DNA from: Sclerurus mexicanus
Lineage: Eukaryota; Chordata; Aves; Passeriformes; Furnariidae
Direction: 5' to 3'
Length of the DNA stretch: 64,000 nt
NCBI GenBank assembly: GCA_013396755.1
Contig: VWZF01004896.1
Coordinates: 1-64,000, forward strand
This document shows, in pieces, positions 36,261 to 49,200 of the stretch. Made by a program: the position numbers and the translations under genes. Below the pieces are notes generated by a model. The model saw nothing but the letters and a program-made list of their open reading frames with translations, made no database searches and was not told the origin of the DNA. Position 1 is the stretch's first letter. Each line of letters begins with the position of its first letter.

Positions 36261-39200
36261 CTGACTTAATGGCTTAATGCTGAAGAAACTTTATGCCCTG
36301 TTATGCAATGACTGGTGAACAAGACATTTAAAGCATTTAGTACAACGCTGTGAACTTCAATATTTTCTGGGTTTCCATAATTCTTTTCCACAGGGTGTAT
36401 AATCCATAGTCATTGTAGTCTACCTCCACATTTTGTACTGTTCTTATAAAATTGCACTAGCTTTATATTTTGCAGTGTATTTAATTCCATCTGGGGCAAC
36501 TAAAAAATAACATGAATCTTCTGCCAGAGTGTTTGTTGGCAATTTGAAATTTTATGTCTGTGTACAGCTTCTATAAGTTTCTTTGATCTGGTTTTTGAGT
36601 GTTAACATCAAAGAAGGAAGAAAATGTCCTGTATTTTTACAGTTATAATAGAGATCCATGATTAAAGTAACTGGAATTTAGGGAAAATGTTGGGGACTTC
36701 TTAGTTGTGTACCTGTAGAAAACATTCTGTTTTATATAGTATGCTTACACATACAGTAATCCTATAGTAATCCTGTGTAAGAATCACTCCTTTGCTTCAT
36801 TTGTGTGGGAATGCTGAGAGTTTAGTGATATGAAACTTCCTAAACCTGGTAGTTAAAAACATTGTAAATTTGGTGTTGTTTTGAAACTTCTGAATATTCA
36901 TTCTTTCCTGCTGGAAAGTGTCTAGCTCTTTAGGATTTCTTAATTTGAGAGATGCAACTTTTTCAAAGCAGTTTCAATTATTAAATATGTGGATTTTTTA
37001 AGATCCTGTTGATTCTGAAATGAAAATTATTTTTTCTTGAGTGCATTAGTATTGTGGAGAAGATTTATGATTGTACTTTTACACTCGTAAAAGCTGAGAT
37101 GGCACACTCTGAAATAGGGTTACAGAAGAATTTTCTTATCATCCAAATGCAATTATATTTATTTGCAAAAATGAAATCCATTGAATATTTACAAGCAGAG
37201 AGAAAATGGAGACTGAAGAACAGCAAGGCAAGTTTTTAAAGTATTTTGGTGGTTGATTCCAGTTACAGCTTTCTAATAAAAATCATACTTTGTGTTGCTA
37301 ATATATGTAAATTATTCAGGATAATTCACATAATTAGGATCTATATATCAATTTTTATTTTATCAATTGTGTTGGCTCCAAGAAAATGAACTTTAGGTGT
37401 ACTTCTACAAAATAGAGACTCATTAAACCAAAACTGTCTTTTTTTGGGTTCATGAACTGTTCTCTTGAATGCTACTAAATGCTCTAGAAAAAAAACAGTC
37501 AATTTCATTCACAAACAGATCATGAAGAAGAGCTGTTTGATCACTTCTAGATTTAAGGAATGCCCTGTCTTATGTGCTGCATGAGAATAACTTCTGTTAT
37601 AAGCAACCCTTCTGTGGTGGATCTGTTGAGTGAAAGAACAAGTAACTTTCTGCTGAAACACTCAAAGATTGAGAAGTACAGAAATAAACTGCATTACTGC
37701 AATAATGGGTTGTTGCTACTCAGATGAAAATTGGTGTGTTTGGTTTTTACCTCTAAAATAACATCGTTTTCTTCTATCTAAAAGATTAGGAAAAATGCCC
37801 CAGATTGTCAGAATTGTCTGTATTTTACATGTTATTGAAGGAAGTTATTGTTCCAGTAATAAGCAACTTAGAGTACTCTGACTCAAAGGAGTTCCATGAG
37901 GAGCTTTGAGAGAAAATGTAGAAAATCATATTTGTGATAACGAAAAACTTTTTGTGAAACACTGTGAGAAGATAAGCTTTCTTCCCTGAGGATGTTTCAG
38001 TATAAAAAGAAAATACAGGTTTCCTAGAAGCCCCTAAGTAAACCCCCCATTGTTTATGTGCTGAAAATTTATTATATCCACTATTACTGGATCTTGCAAG
38101 TATGGTGAAAAGAGGTAAATTTTGGGGGAGAGCTGAAAGAAGCAGCATGCATCCAGATTTTGTCACCTTTTTTGGTTCTGAATGTCATGGGAGTCAGGGC
38201 AGTATACCTTAGTGTTATGGTTAATGAAATACATAAAATAGAGTGTTAAAAGGGTAATGCTTTTAAAGAAACAAACAACAAAGAAGTGTGATTCTCTAGG
38301 TCGTTTCATTTTAAGAGCAGTAACTTCAAGTGGAGAAAAACTCTTCAAAATATTCGAGCTGGGGCTGACAGGGGAAGGTTTGGGGTGAGTTCTTCAGGTG
38401 ACTGTGCAGGCAGCAGAAACCCTGTGCTACCTGGCCCTGCACCTGGATGCTCTGGGAATCTCTTCTTTCCAGTTCTGGAAAATGGCTTAGTTTGATGAAT
38501 GCAAAGATAAAGGAGTATGGATTTAGATTTCTATTTATTAATATGTTCCTAGTGTGTTTACGTTGTCTACAGGAATGTGATAATGTTTGCTAATACTTTC
38601 ATGTTAAATTTTCTGCTGTTGATGTTTTTCCTTCCTGTTGAGCACATTGAAGTTAGTTTCCTTTCATTGCTTCTTTCATCACTTGAATGGGTCAATTGGT
38701 AAATATTTTTTTCCACTTGATCTGAATTTGGTTGTCAAGTCAAATTTGAGGACACTTAGGGTCTTGGTGGCTTAGTAGAGGTTGTCTTATTACAGTAATG
38801 ATAGTTCAGTCTGTATTTTACATAGAAAAAGATTGCAAATCAATAATACTGAGTGTATCTTCACCTCTAGAAAAAGTGTAATATTTTCCAGTAATAGTAC
38901 TTGCAGACAAAGGAACTCTTATGTGCACAGGATATTAGTTTATATAGAATCTTGTCATTTTCACATATGGTTACAATATTGCTGAAATTTTTATGACAAT
39001 TACTCATGCATAAATTTGTTAAGCATATGTCAGGGAGGATAGTTGGGTTTTTTAGTATTTGTGTATTTGTCCTCAATTGCTAAGGACAACAGAGGATACA
39101 TGGTTATAGGAAGGTATTTTGCAGTGGAAAAATTCAATTTGCTTGGTATATCTTTGCTTGATATACACATTGTGGTTTATAACAAATTACATTACAAGTA

Positions 39201-39729
39201 TAGCTACTGGCCTGACTGCTGTTTAAAAAAAAATTACAGTTCATTAATCAATATTCATTTTTCATATAAAAGCATTATTATTTTTAGGCCACAAATACCA
39301 AAGAGTCAACACATTATTAAAACTGTTGAGTGTCATACTTGTCCATTTGTTTCTGTTGAAAGTCTGACACAAAATTTGCTCTGGAATGACTGGATCAGAA
39401 TTCAATGTGCTTGTTTGCAACAACAGAACACCCTAATGATAAAGTGCAAGACTATGAAATAGAAACAAATTAAGTATAAAATGAAATAATAGAAGAACAT
39501 GACAATCTAAATGCTTTCTGCAATGCAGTATTGTTGGAAGTGAGTGCAACATAAAAAAAAGTTCCTTTCATGTTTCCTAATTTCACTTAGGAGATATTTC
39601 TGATTTATCATCTACCTCTTTGAACAATACTTTGTGGTTTATCTGGTTTAGCAGATATCTGGATCAGAAGTTTAGGATTTAGTAGCTATGCAGATGCCAT
39701 GGAATAAATCTTACCTCAAATATGCAGTG
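36261..39729. other. Unique AT-rich non-coding DNA
   Basis: No gene or repeat recognised. The 139-codon + frame at 39043-39462 has no domain and AT-driven composition. Confidence 0.5.
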
Positions 39730-39735
39730 GTTCAG

Positions 39736-40092
39736 TACGACAGCTGAGGGGAGCACTCCCCCTTCGCCCCTCCTCCGCCCACGTGGTCCCCAACATGTCC
39801 CGCAGGAGAGAGACACACAGAGACCACCAGAGAGGGTGCAGAGAGAGAGAGAGAGTTTATTCAGTATGGGTGGGGGTATTTAAAGGTTTAACAGTCAATG
39901 GGGAAGGGGTTAACTAAGGGCCAATGGGGGGACTTCACCTAGCTCTACAGGAAAGAATTCCTGCATACTGAGGTAGGGAGATAAAAATCCTCCCAAGGGG
40001 TTTTGGGAAGGAGAAGGGTGATTCAGGGAAAAAAGACAGGGAATCCATGTTACAATACAGAGAAAATTTCTACTGTTAAGTCTACTCCCACA
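39736..40092 (-). mobile_element. Solo LTR with TG...TA ends, copy B (ERVK-like)
   Basis: Seen: the 6-bp direct repeat GTTCAG flanks the element exactly (39730-39735 and 40093-40098). In LTR sense it starts TGTGGGAGTAGACTTAACAG and ends ...CAGCTGTCGTA. A TATA-like TTTAAATA (complement of 39877-39884) precedes AATAAA (complement of 39856-39861). A GA dinucleotide run (about 39840-39855) sits just beyond the poly-A signal. The body aligns with copy A at 18958-19382, for example GGGGAGCACTCCCCCTT, GACACACAGAGACCACCAG and GATTCAGGGAAAAAAGACAG. Copy B keeps more CpG sites in U5 than copy A (near 39766, 39777, 39782) and may be the younger. Confidence 0.9.
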
Positions 40093-40098
40093 GTTCAG

Positions 40099-43000
40099 AC
40101 TAAATATTTTGTCTTCCCTCTTTTAATATATTTGCTATGTAATTTGCAGTGTACTTACACAGTTTCAACAGAGATGTTTAAATAAGTCTGAAATTGCAAC
40201 TTGTCACCTTATTTGAAGTACTCCAGAGGTGCAGTACACCTTTTCTGCACCAGCTGTGTTCAGGATTGAGCTTCAGTCTGCAGAGGTGAGACCAAAAAAA
40301 GCAAGTTAGACTAAGAAATACTGAAGGAAATTCTGTGTAAGTTGGAAAATACCTACAACTCCAGCTCTACTTGATTAGATTTGAGGTCAGTACTGTCTCT
40401 TTTTACCCAGTTAAATTGTGGTCAGCCTGGACAATTAGTCTACAATTAAGGAAATGAGGCAATCTTACTAAGTGAACAGGAGACATGACACATGCCTTGA
40501 AGCTCTTCCCACCTCATTTGTGCTTCCCGTTCCAGGGACAGCACTGGGACTGCCTCTCGCAGTTGAAAATTTTGTAATTGCAAAATTTGCAGTCCCAGAG
40601 CATGGCAGAATGTAGTGCACGTGACAGTCATGGGGTCGGGTTTATTGTTCTTGGCAGCACTGCCCATCTGCCTCTTACATACACATCTGAGATCTACCAA
40701 AGCAGTAGATTTGCAATCTGGAAGGTGCAAAGGGCAACAAGGAGATTTCAGAAGTTCCCTGTACTTCACATTTAAGGTTCTCTGTGAATGAACTGTGGTT
40801 CAGATCAGTTCTGATGAAAACTAAATTTGTTTGGCATCCAGAGCAGTTTTCTCATCCCATCCCTTTTCCCCCTCCGCAATGTCAGACTGTTTGTTACAGG
40901 GCATTGTGCTTCGACCTAGATAGTAGGGATTCCTTCCCTAATAGCCACAGGTGGTCATCATGTAAGTCAGAGATTTGATTACCCATGCCATTGGCTTAGG
41001 TTGCATAGCTGCAAATGCTATTAAAGGTAATAAAATTATCCAACCCTTACATCACTGTGCTGTGGGCAAAGGATATTGTTCTCAGCAATCACCATTTATG
41101 TCCAACCATTTAACACTTGTGGAGCTATGCTAATGGTTTTCTGTGACATTTTTGAAAGGACAGCCTTTAGATCAAATGAGCAGGTATCCACCTAGAAAAA
41201 TGTAACATTCAAATATTTTTGAAGAAATGGAATTACTGATTTTGTTATCAAAGTAAATTAGTAAACAAGAGCATTCAGGGCTTAGGTGCAGAAACAGATC
41301 TCTGGCTCTTTCTTTTCCTGGCCTAATAATTCACTAAACTGAACCTGGACCTGAGGGTGTGATTGGGTATGAAGGGTGATATAGTTTGTAAGGCTGCAAA
41401 TTGGTAGAAGAGCAAAATGAAATTGCAAATTTGTAGGCAAAATAGGTGAGGAAGGCAATTCATTGCTTTAATTACAAGAAGTATGAAGGAAGAAAGGGGG
41501 CTTATCATTGGTGTTACGGACCACTCATATTGCCCCTGGTATATGTAATAATTCTACCATGGGTGCACATTAGCTCCAGGGGAAGGTACAATAATGACCC
41601 TATCATCTCATTGCCTGGAGTCATGCATTTTCTGTTCTCAGATTTCACTCGCTCCCTTTGAATAAAAATAATTTTCTATAATTATCTATATTTTCTGAAA
41701 GATATAATGTCCAAACCATTGCCTTTTAATCAATACTTCTCTTCCTTCCTAACTGAATCTGATAAGCAGAGTATGTTGCAACATAATGTTTATGTGATGA
41801 AGGATGTCCATTCTATTTATTCCATGCTTCCTGCAAAACCTAATATTCAGTGTATGCCTATGAAATCCTAAATAATTCTTGTATGTTATAGAATAATGTT
41901 TTAGATCATTGAAGGTTCGCTCTTTTGTATCAGTGCCGGTAACTGAAATATTTAAGAGTATACAACTGACATAAATAGTGCTCATTACAGAAAAACCTAA
42001 TTTTACCTGTACAAGGCAGTCAAGATTATGGTTGGATTTGAAGTCTCAGCCTACAAATCTTTGTTCATTTAACTTTAACAGCAAGCACCTTCTAGTCATT
42101 ATTTAACACTTAACATGCTAAGGTCAGCATGTGTTCCACGGAAATCAAAGTTAATGCTAGGAGGGAAGGTTCTCAGAAATTATTTTTGGACTGTTAGCGA
42201 AGTAAGTGAGGAAAACAATTACTGCCATGTCAACTTGAAACTTTTAAAACACTTAGAATACATAAATATAAGGCCATAAAATATGGCTGTCAATACCGTG
42301 ACTTCTAAATATATATGATAATGTAACTGAAAGGTCAAAGAGAAGGTCTCATCTTGTAAATACTTAAATGAGAAATCCTTCCTCATGAATTATTCTTTTT
42401 ATGTGAGCAGGAGTGGGCATTGCATTAAGTATGGCTCATGCGAATAAGCAGTGCAGGATCAGACCTTCAGTGCTGTGTATTAAGTCGGAACTCTATAATG
42501 TCACTCTGATAAATAATTTTAATCTGTTTTTCCTGTTGATCTGGTTAGTTCCCAAAGCAATTGGGGCAGAAATCTGTCCAATTCCAGAAGGCAATGTAGA
42601 TCTGCTTCAATTACTAGATACTGTACCATCACTCTTGGTTGTAGTACCAAGTTGAACGTTGCACATGGTTGAAAAGCCCCTGATGCATGATCCATGGGAA
42701 ATGACTCCGCCCAACCAGCTGTTTTAATGTGGAACTATACTGACGATAAAATATAAATCCAGTGTCTACCAGGCTGCTCCATTTTATATCTATTTTTCTA
42801 TCAACTGGAGTCTTCCTGTTGAGTATTTCATTAATTTCTGATGTTGAAATCTTGGCATTTTATTCTGAGCCTCCCATACACCCAAATGACTGAAAGAATG
42901 TGCTGTCTTCTGCTGTTTTCAGCCTGTGAATCTGACTTGTTCAGGAACTTTGGTCATGTTTGAATGCAACAAGCCTAAGGAAAGCATGAAGGATTTTATG

Positions 43001-44108
43001 GTTTGTTTGTTGGGTTTTTTTGGTGGTGGTTTTTTTTTTCCCTTCCAAAACCTTGGCATTAAGGAAGAAACAGAATTATTTGATCAGTATCCAAATTATA
43101 CTTTTGTGTTTGCTAAATTCTAATGAAAGGTGTCAAAATTCATATGTTGCTCTGGCTGTATGATGCAAAAATAATTTGCAGATTTTGTAAGCTTTATCCT
43201 GATGTAAGGTATGAAGCTGGGTTTCCTTTCACTTTTGTGGATACAATATTACAGAAACTCAGTCTAAATCTGCCATTATAAAATGAGTGTGAATGGTCAG
43301 ATTTGTGTTTTAGATCTGTGGAACAATTAACCCTGGGGTTCTTAAGAAAAGCAATAATCAAACCTTCTCCCCTCAGCCTGGTCCCACAATCTTTATCTTG
43401 GCTGAGTTATAATATTTGAGGGCTAATTACGTAGATCACCTTCAAATGTGTAAAGGCCTGGTTTCAAAGTTGTGAAACTGTGCGTTTGGTATTTTATTTC
43501 TTGGTTAACATTTGTGCATAAGTATTTTCAGTTTTAATTACTGGCTGAAGTTAGATCTACATTCAGAGGATAATCCTGCATTTCACAACTTTTAATCAAG
43601 TTGTATTTAGGCAGTGGACTCACAACATCTGAAACCTTATGCTGTCTGTTGACTACTCATAAGCAAACAAAAATCTTCTGAGACAACTGGAATTTTCAGT
43701 ATACATGCACATACTAAGCATGCCAAATAATGTGTTATATATGTAATGTTTTATAGTTCGATTTTGCTTCTTTCTGGATGTTGGCAGCCACAGAGGAGCA
43801 GCTCCATTCATTCTTCTGTGATACAGCATAGATTATATGACTAACAGTGTGGTCCTTGTCTGCTACAGACTGCATACAGCAATGTGAGATGGAGTTGTGG
43901 GCATTTAAATTCTGTGTGTAGAGATTGCTGAATGTATATAGAGGTGGTAACTCAGACACAGTAATAAAACACAACTTTTTCTACTTCTCAATCAGTTTAG
44001 GCCTGTCCAATATAATACCAATTATTCCTCCAGTCTTAATATAATTTAGAAAAAAAGGAAAAATTAAAGGAAATATATCACTGGCTAAGTGGAGTTACTG
44101 GCTTGTAG

Positions 44109-44112
<4 letters not shown>
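40099..44112. other. Unique AT-rich non-coding DNA
   Basis: No gene or repeat recognised. The 107-codon minus frame at 40446-40769 shows no domain. Confidence 0.5.

Positions 44113-44139
<27 letters not shown>
44113..44139. repeat. (TA)13 microsatellite
   Basis: Pure TA dinucleotides, likely polymorphic. Confidence 0.95.
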
Positions 44140-45904
44140 GCTACAATATGCTATTTGCAGTATGCAGCTCTATACACCATATGTTGGGGGATGGGGGAAG
44201 TGGTTATTCCAGTGCTGGCTTGTGTTAGTTTCCTTTGAGTTGTCATAAAGATGGATCTATAATCCTTGAGTTCAGTGGCATAACTTTTGGGCAGGTGCAA
44301 TAAACATCATAATTCTAGATGTGAGAGAATAAGAACTTAAATATATCTCTAAACTGTGGAATAATGATAGTGCCTGTTTGGTATGACTTGTTTGGCATCA
44401 CTTAGCTTTGTCCATTACCAACATTATTGCTATTAAAACTTCTAATGCTGAAATATCTCCCTCCTCCAGCCAATGAAATATGGTGTTTTAGTTTCAAACA
44501 GTTCAAACGGCCCCTTGTCTGGATTAAACATTTCCATTATAATGATAGTCAACATTTCAGCATTTTTAATCCCACTTTTCATTTCACTGATCAGCTGATG
44601 AATTAAAACTCCTGCACTCCTTCAGCATCAGTCTCACACATGGAATTAAAGAGAGCAGCATAGTTAGACACAGCTCCTTGTACTAAATGTATGTTTATAT
44701 AACATGCTGGAACAGAACATGCTTGCTTGTTTGATTTTTTTTTTTAATTTTATTTTGTTCTTTTTGTCTTCCAAATCTATGGAAGTTAGTTTTTTTTTTT
44801 TCATAACATCCTCAAACATTTTTATTTGAGACATCAAAGAAAACTCCCTTATTGGTACTAGTGAGATTTGCTTTCCAGGCTGTACTCATTAGGCCACCAG
44901 AGGACCTACTCAGAACAGGGAGGTTTTCTGAGTGCTGCAGCTTCTGGGGGTCTTAGATCAAGTAAGAACCTGGAGGGGGGACAAAAATAAAAATGGACAA
45001 AAGTAGAATTCAAGGGGTTCAAGAATCACTGTACACATTCCCAGCAGGTCCAGGAAAAATATGAAGAGGAATCAGCCTAATCAGCCTGGCTGTATCTGTA
45101 ACATCAGAATGGATGAGTTTTCTTTCATTTCAGTTTAACTGATATTAGGATCTGTCTGAAGTTACATGGACAACATTCAAATGTCATATAGGTGGAACAT
45201 GAAAAATGTTGAATGAAATCAAAAACATAATGAATTTCTTAAAGGGTTGGTCCTGGTTCCTCCAGCAGGTCACCAGGTATGAGTACTGTGCCAGAAAAGA
45301 GAATTTGGAATACAGTGTTATTCTGTTTAAAACTGTGATGTGTTCAATAAGAATCTTTTTTAAAAGGCTCCATACTTCTAAGCTCTTAATGATTATCGAA
45401 TCATTAGTCTAATGTATCCCCAAGGTCTTGTTGTAGAAAATTACAGATAAAATACCCACTTCCCACAACTTTAATGGTTTAGTAAGTAGTTCCTTCCTTG
45501 CAAAAACTTCTGTAGATTTGTCCTAACTGTACTTGTTACAAATTGTTTCATTGTCAGAAACAATGGCATTCTAATTTAAAAGATGTCACGAAGGGGAAAG
45601 GAAAGACTATTAATAGTCAATTTGTGGTATTCCACTTAAATTCAGTCTTTTTCTAGAGGGATGTTTAATATTATTTCTTTGCTCTGTGTTTAAGTATTAT
45701 CACTTCAAGTACAACTTTCCTTAACTCTTGAAGTGAATCTTAGCAATTTACAATACCACAACTTGTTTTAAAGAGTGGTTATTTGCAGATTGCATAGCTC
45801 TAATTAATGTGATGCTTCAGACAGGTCTGATGATAAGTTAATTATATTGACACTTGAGGAATTGTTCATCATTTACTACAAGTTAACAGTCTTGAAAAGA
45901 ATGA
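44140..45904. other. Unique AT-rich non-coding DNA
   Basis: No gene recognised. T-tracts lie near 44737-44746 and 44791-44801. Confidence 0.5.
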
Positions 45905-46245
45905 GCCCCTTCACATCATAGTTTTTTCAGGTTCTTTGTGAATGAAGGCACCAAAATGCATGTGCTTGCAATTTCTTTTTGCATAGAAAAAAGAATTGCA
46001 TGAACAGTTTGTCCAACTGTATATGATGTCAGCAGAACAGCAAACTTTATTCCAAATTATTTTCAAACTCTTCGTCTGAGAAGTCTTTAGCATCTTGAGT
46101 CCGATGTACTGAAGAAATAAGCATCGCTCAATTGACAAAATGCGATAAAAATAATCTGGTAACCTGCAGAATGCTGAACTACACTTAAATCTGATGTGCA
46201 AGTTATCTGGGTTTCTTCTGTATGGTACAGTGGTTTGCACTTTAA
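45905..46245 (-). other. Exon-like or conserved-looking block, unidentified
   Basis: Seen: a 109-codon frame lies on the - strand (46240 down to 45911), unusually long for such AT-rich DNA. Four CpG sites remain within about 85 bases (near 46073, 46101, 46125, 46141). On the - strand an acceptor-like TTCTGCAG|G (complement near 46166-46174) opens the block, and an AATAAA (complement near 46047-46052) lies downstream. Different parts are open in different frames, so no single frame is convincing. It could be a terminal non-coding exon, a retrocopy fragment or a constrained regulatory element. Confidence 0.25.
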
Positions 46246-49200
46246 CAGTACCCTATATACAATCCCATAGATACATACACTTTTAATATTACATAAAAAA
46301 GGGTGTAAAGTTGAGTACTTAGTTTTTAGGAAGTGCTGTAATTAAGATGTGCCACTCCCAAGTTATCCACAGGTAAAGGCCTTCTACAGATAAAGGCCTA
46401 TAATTAGAAAGCTGTGTTTATGGAATCTTCCAGTGAAAAGCAATGAGAAACCAGAATATCAAATATCACTCAGGTAGGTATCAATTAATTTGGAAAAGTA
46501 AAAGAGCATTGTTAAAATAAAAGCATTATAGTCTGTTATGCTGTTCTTGATGGTCACTCTTTAGGAGAACTCAAGTAAAAAGTGGATGTAATTTGTGCCT
46601 GTCTGTTTCTTCCAGAAATATTAAAAGGTTCTGTCTTCAAATGAAAGAATTGCGCAAAAATCCATAAAGGTATCAGGATAATATGGAAAGGAATAAAGAA
46701 GATGCAAGGGAAAAAATGGACTACACTAGGTCTTGATAACTTCTGATTGTTCTTTTCTAGCCATTTCTGGCTTTCCTTTGGGAGCAAAAACTCGTGTGTA
46801 AAAGGTCAAGTTCTTTATCTCTTGAGATCAATGACAGTCTGTCCACTTACTTCAGTAAACAGTGAATCATGTGTCAGATTTCCACAGCTCAGAATGGCAT
46901 AAAAATACAGCAGCTCATGCGGCTTGCTCTCCCAGACTGAAAAACAGGGAACACCTTGGTCAAGGCATCACTCTGTCAGCAAAAAAAATTCAACTAATTG
47001 TAGAAAAGCAGACTAGAAAAGAAGATGAGGTTTCTTGGGGAATAGTTGCTATTTATCTTAGAGCAGAGATGGAGAAATCTGGAGTTAATTCTGGCTGGTC
47101 AATAATAGGAAAGAACAGCCGTGATACGAACAGTATAGTCTGTGCTCTACATGTGAAGAGCATGTTTCTTACAAGTCAGCCTGCTCATTATGCTGTTGCT
47201 TCTAATGAAACCAGGAGTGCTTTGTGACAGGAATATGCCACAATTCCTATTCTTTCTGGGTGCAAGAGAGAGGATGATGTTTCACACTGGGTCTCAATCC
47301 CTAGCCTGATATGATGTGGAGGACTGCAGGGAGGTACAGAACAGTTCTGAGCCAGGGAAACATCTACCCTGATTTAAAACAAAAGGATATGTGTACGTAC
47401 ACAGATTCCCACCAAACACTGACATTTATATTTCTCAATATGGAGATTTATTTTTAACTTATAAATATTGGCCTACAGCTGGCCAATCAATATTCACCTC
47501 TGGAATCAAGAATTTTTTGATGGCCAAAAAAGAACCTGATACTGCTTCTTAAAACACCAGTCAGGGCTGTATATGAAAATAGTATTGCACTGGCACTTGC
47601 CAAGCTGTAATTTCCATTTAAAGTGCTTCTGATGCGGGACTACATGTATGCTAAGTAACCAAATCATAATTTTATTCTTATGTTGACATATTTAACTTTT
47701 GCCTGAGATGAGTCTGCAGATATTGTGGGAAGAACCCTTTGTTTACAGGGGAGTATGCAATGTGGTCTCAGTTTTTGTTTTGGTTTTGTTGTTCCCTTAG
47801 CCTAAAAAGAACTCAGAATGAAAATACGCAGTTCTTTTTCATAAATGCAAAAAACATAACAATTACATAGCCAATTATTTAGTAAAGATTAGGCTTTAAA
47901 AAAAATCTTTTGTCTTATAGTTTGTCAAAGAAGCTGTAAGAAGAAATATGATCAAGAGCATTCATAATTTGAAACCTACTGAATGCTGAATGCTTTGATT
48001 TATAATTGATGCTTTAGATACGTTATAAGTGTGAAAACTTCAGATAACTATGGTAGTTTACACACAGACATGAAGGACTGTGCACTAAAAGCTCTATTTT
48101 AATGGACCTGATCCTGTCAAAATATCAGCATGCAAGAAATAATACTTCTAAATATTAAGTTCAATTTCACCCTACTGATGAAATACTCAGAGAATGACAG
48201 AGCTTCTTGAAAAAAATCTTTTTTTCTGAAGAAGGCTTGTTGTGGTTCATAATTAAACAATCAGTGCCATGCCTTAGAGATCTGTGATAAAGTAAGTCCC
48301 ATTTTGTCACTCAATATACCCCTGCAAACTTCCTGAAAATAATTTTTCTATGTACACGTGGCAGAGAAATTTGGGGGTGAATATAGTAAGAGTTCTGGTG
48401 TTTATGCTGGTATTTCACTTTTTCTGTATTTAGGGAATTAAAGCTGAAATACATGTATTCTCAAATGGAACACAAACAATTCCTTTAGAGAGGTAGGTTA
48501 ATAAATGAGAACAAAGGGTAAAAAGAGAGAACTTAATCCTTGAAAAAATTGGGAGATGGGACCACTGGTGCACCTAATAAGGGTCAGCTGGGAAGTGAGG
48601 CCTCTCAGTACCAAGGGATCGAAAAGATCTAAGGAGCTGCACTTAAAAATGCAGCAGGTTCATCAGCACAATGTGTGTTTCAGAGGGAAAACTGCAGGCA
48701 TAACTAAGGCAGTTCAAGAGGGCAGGCTGGTACTCATTGCTGAAAACTCCAAATTCAGTGCTGAGCACTAATTGGTACTAGGCATGGTGTGGCATTCTGC
48801 AGTCTGTGTTTTTGAAGATTTCCTCAAAACTTATATTTGAAGGATGGAAATGCTTCAATAAAAAGCCCCTATCTTTTGATTTCTAGTTTAGTTTAAAACT
48901 CAGCCTTTTATAATGTTACTGAAAATGAAGAGCAGATTTCTAATAAAGGAGCTAATTATTATTAAAATTCTAGTGTCAGCAGAACACTTCATCCTCACAG
49001 ACAGAAATTAAATAGTAGTTCACAGATATTTATTCCAAGTTTCCAATAAATACTTGGCAAAAATTCAATAATGTTCATTAAATACATAAATGGAAAAATT
49101 AAAAATAAAGATTTTTCCCTTGTGATTTATTATATCGTGTTTTTGAAAAGCAAAATTGAAGAGAGAAGTCATTATCTTGCAGAAAAGGTACTACAGAAAT

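Noticed and set aside
35896..36277. Frames of 121 and 83 codons crossing the N gap
   Set aside because: They include 24-25 undetermined residues and arise from LTR and homopolymer sequence.
18958..40092. The LTRs at 18958 and 39736 as the two ends of one 21-kb provirus
   Set aside because: Each has its own 6-bp duplication (GCCAGG and GTTCAG), and no proviral interior lies between them.
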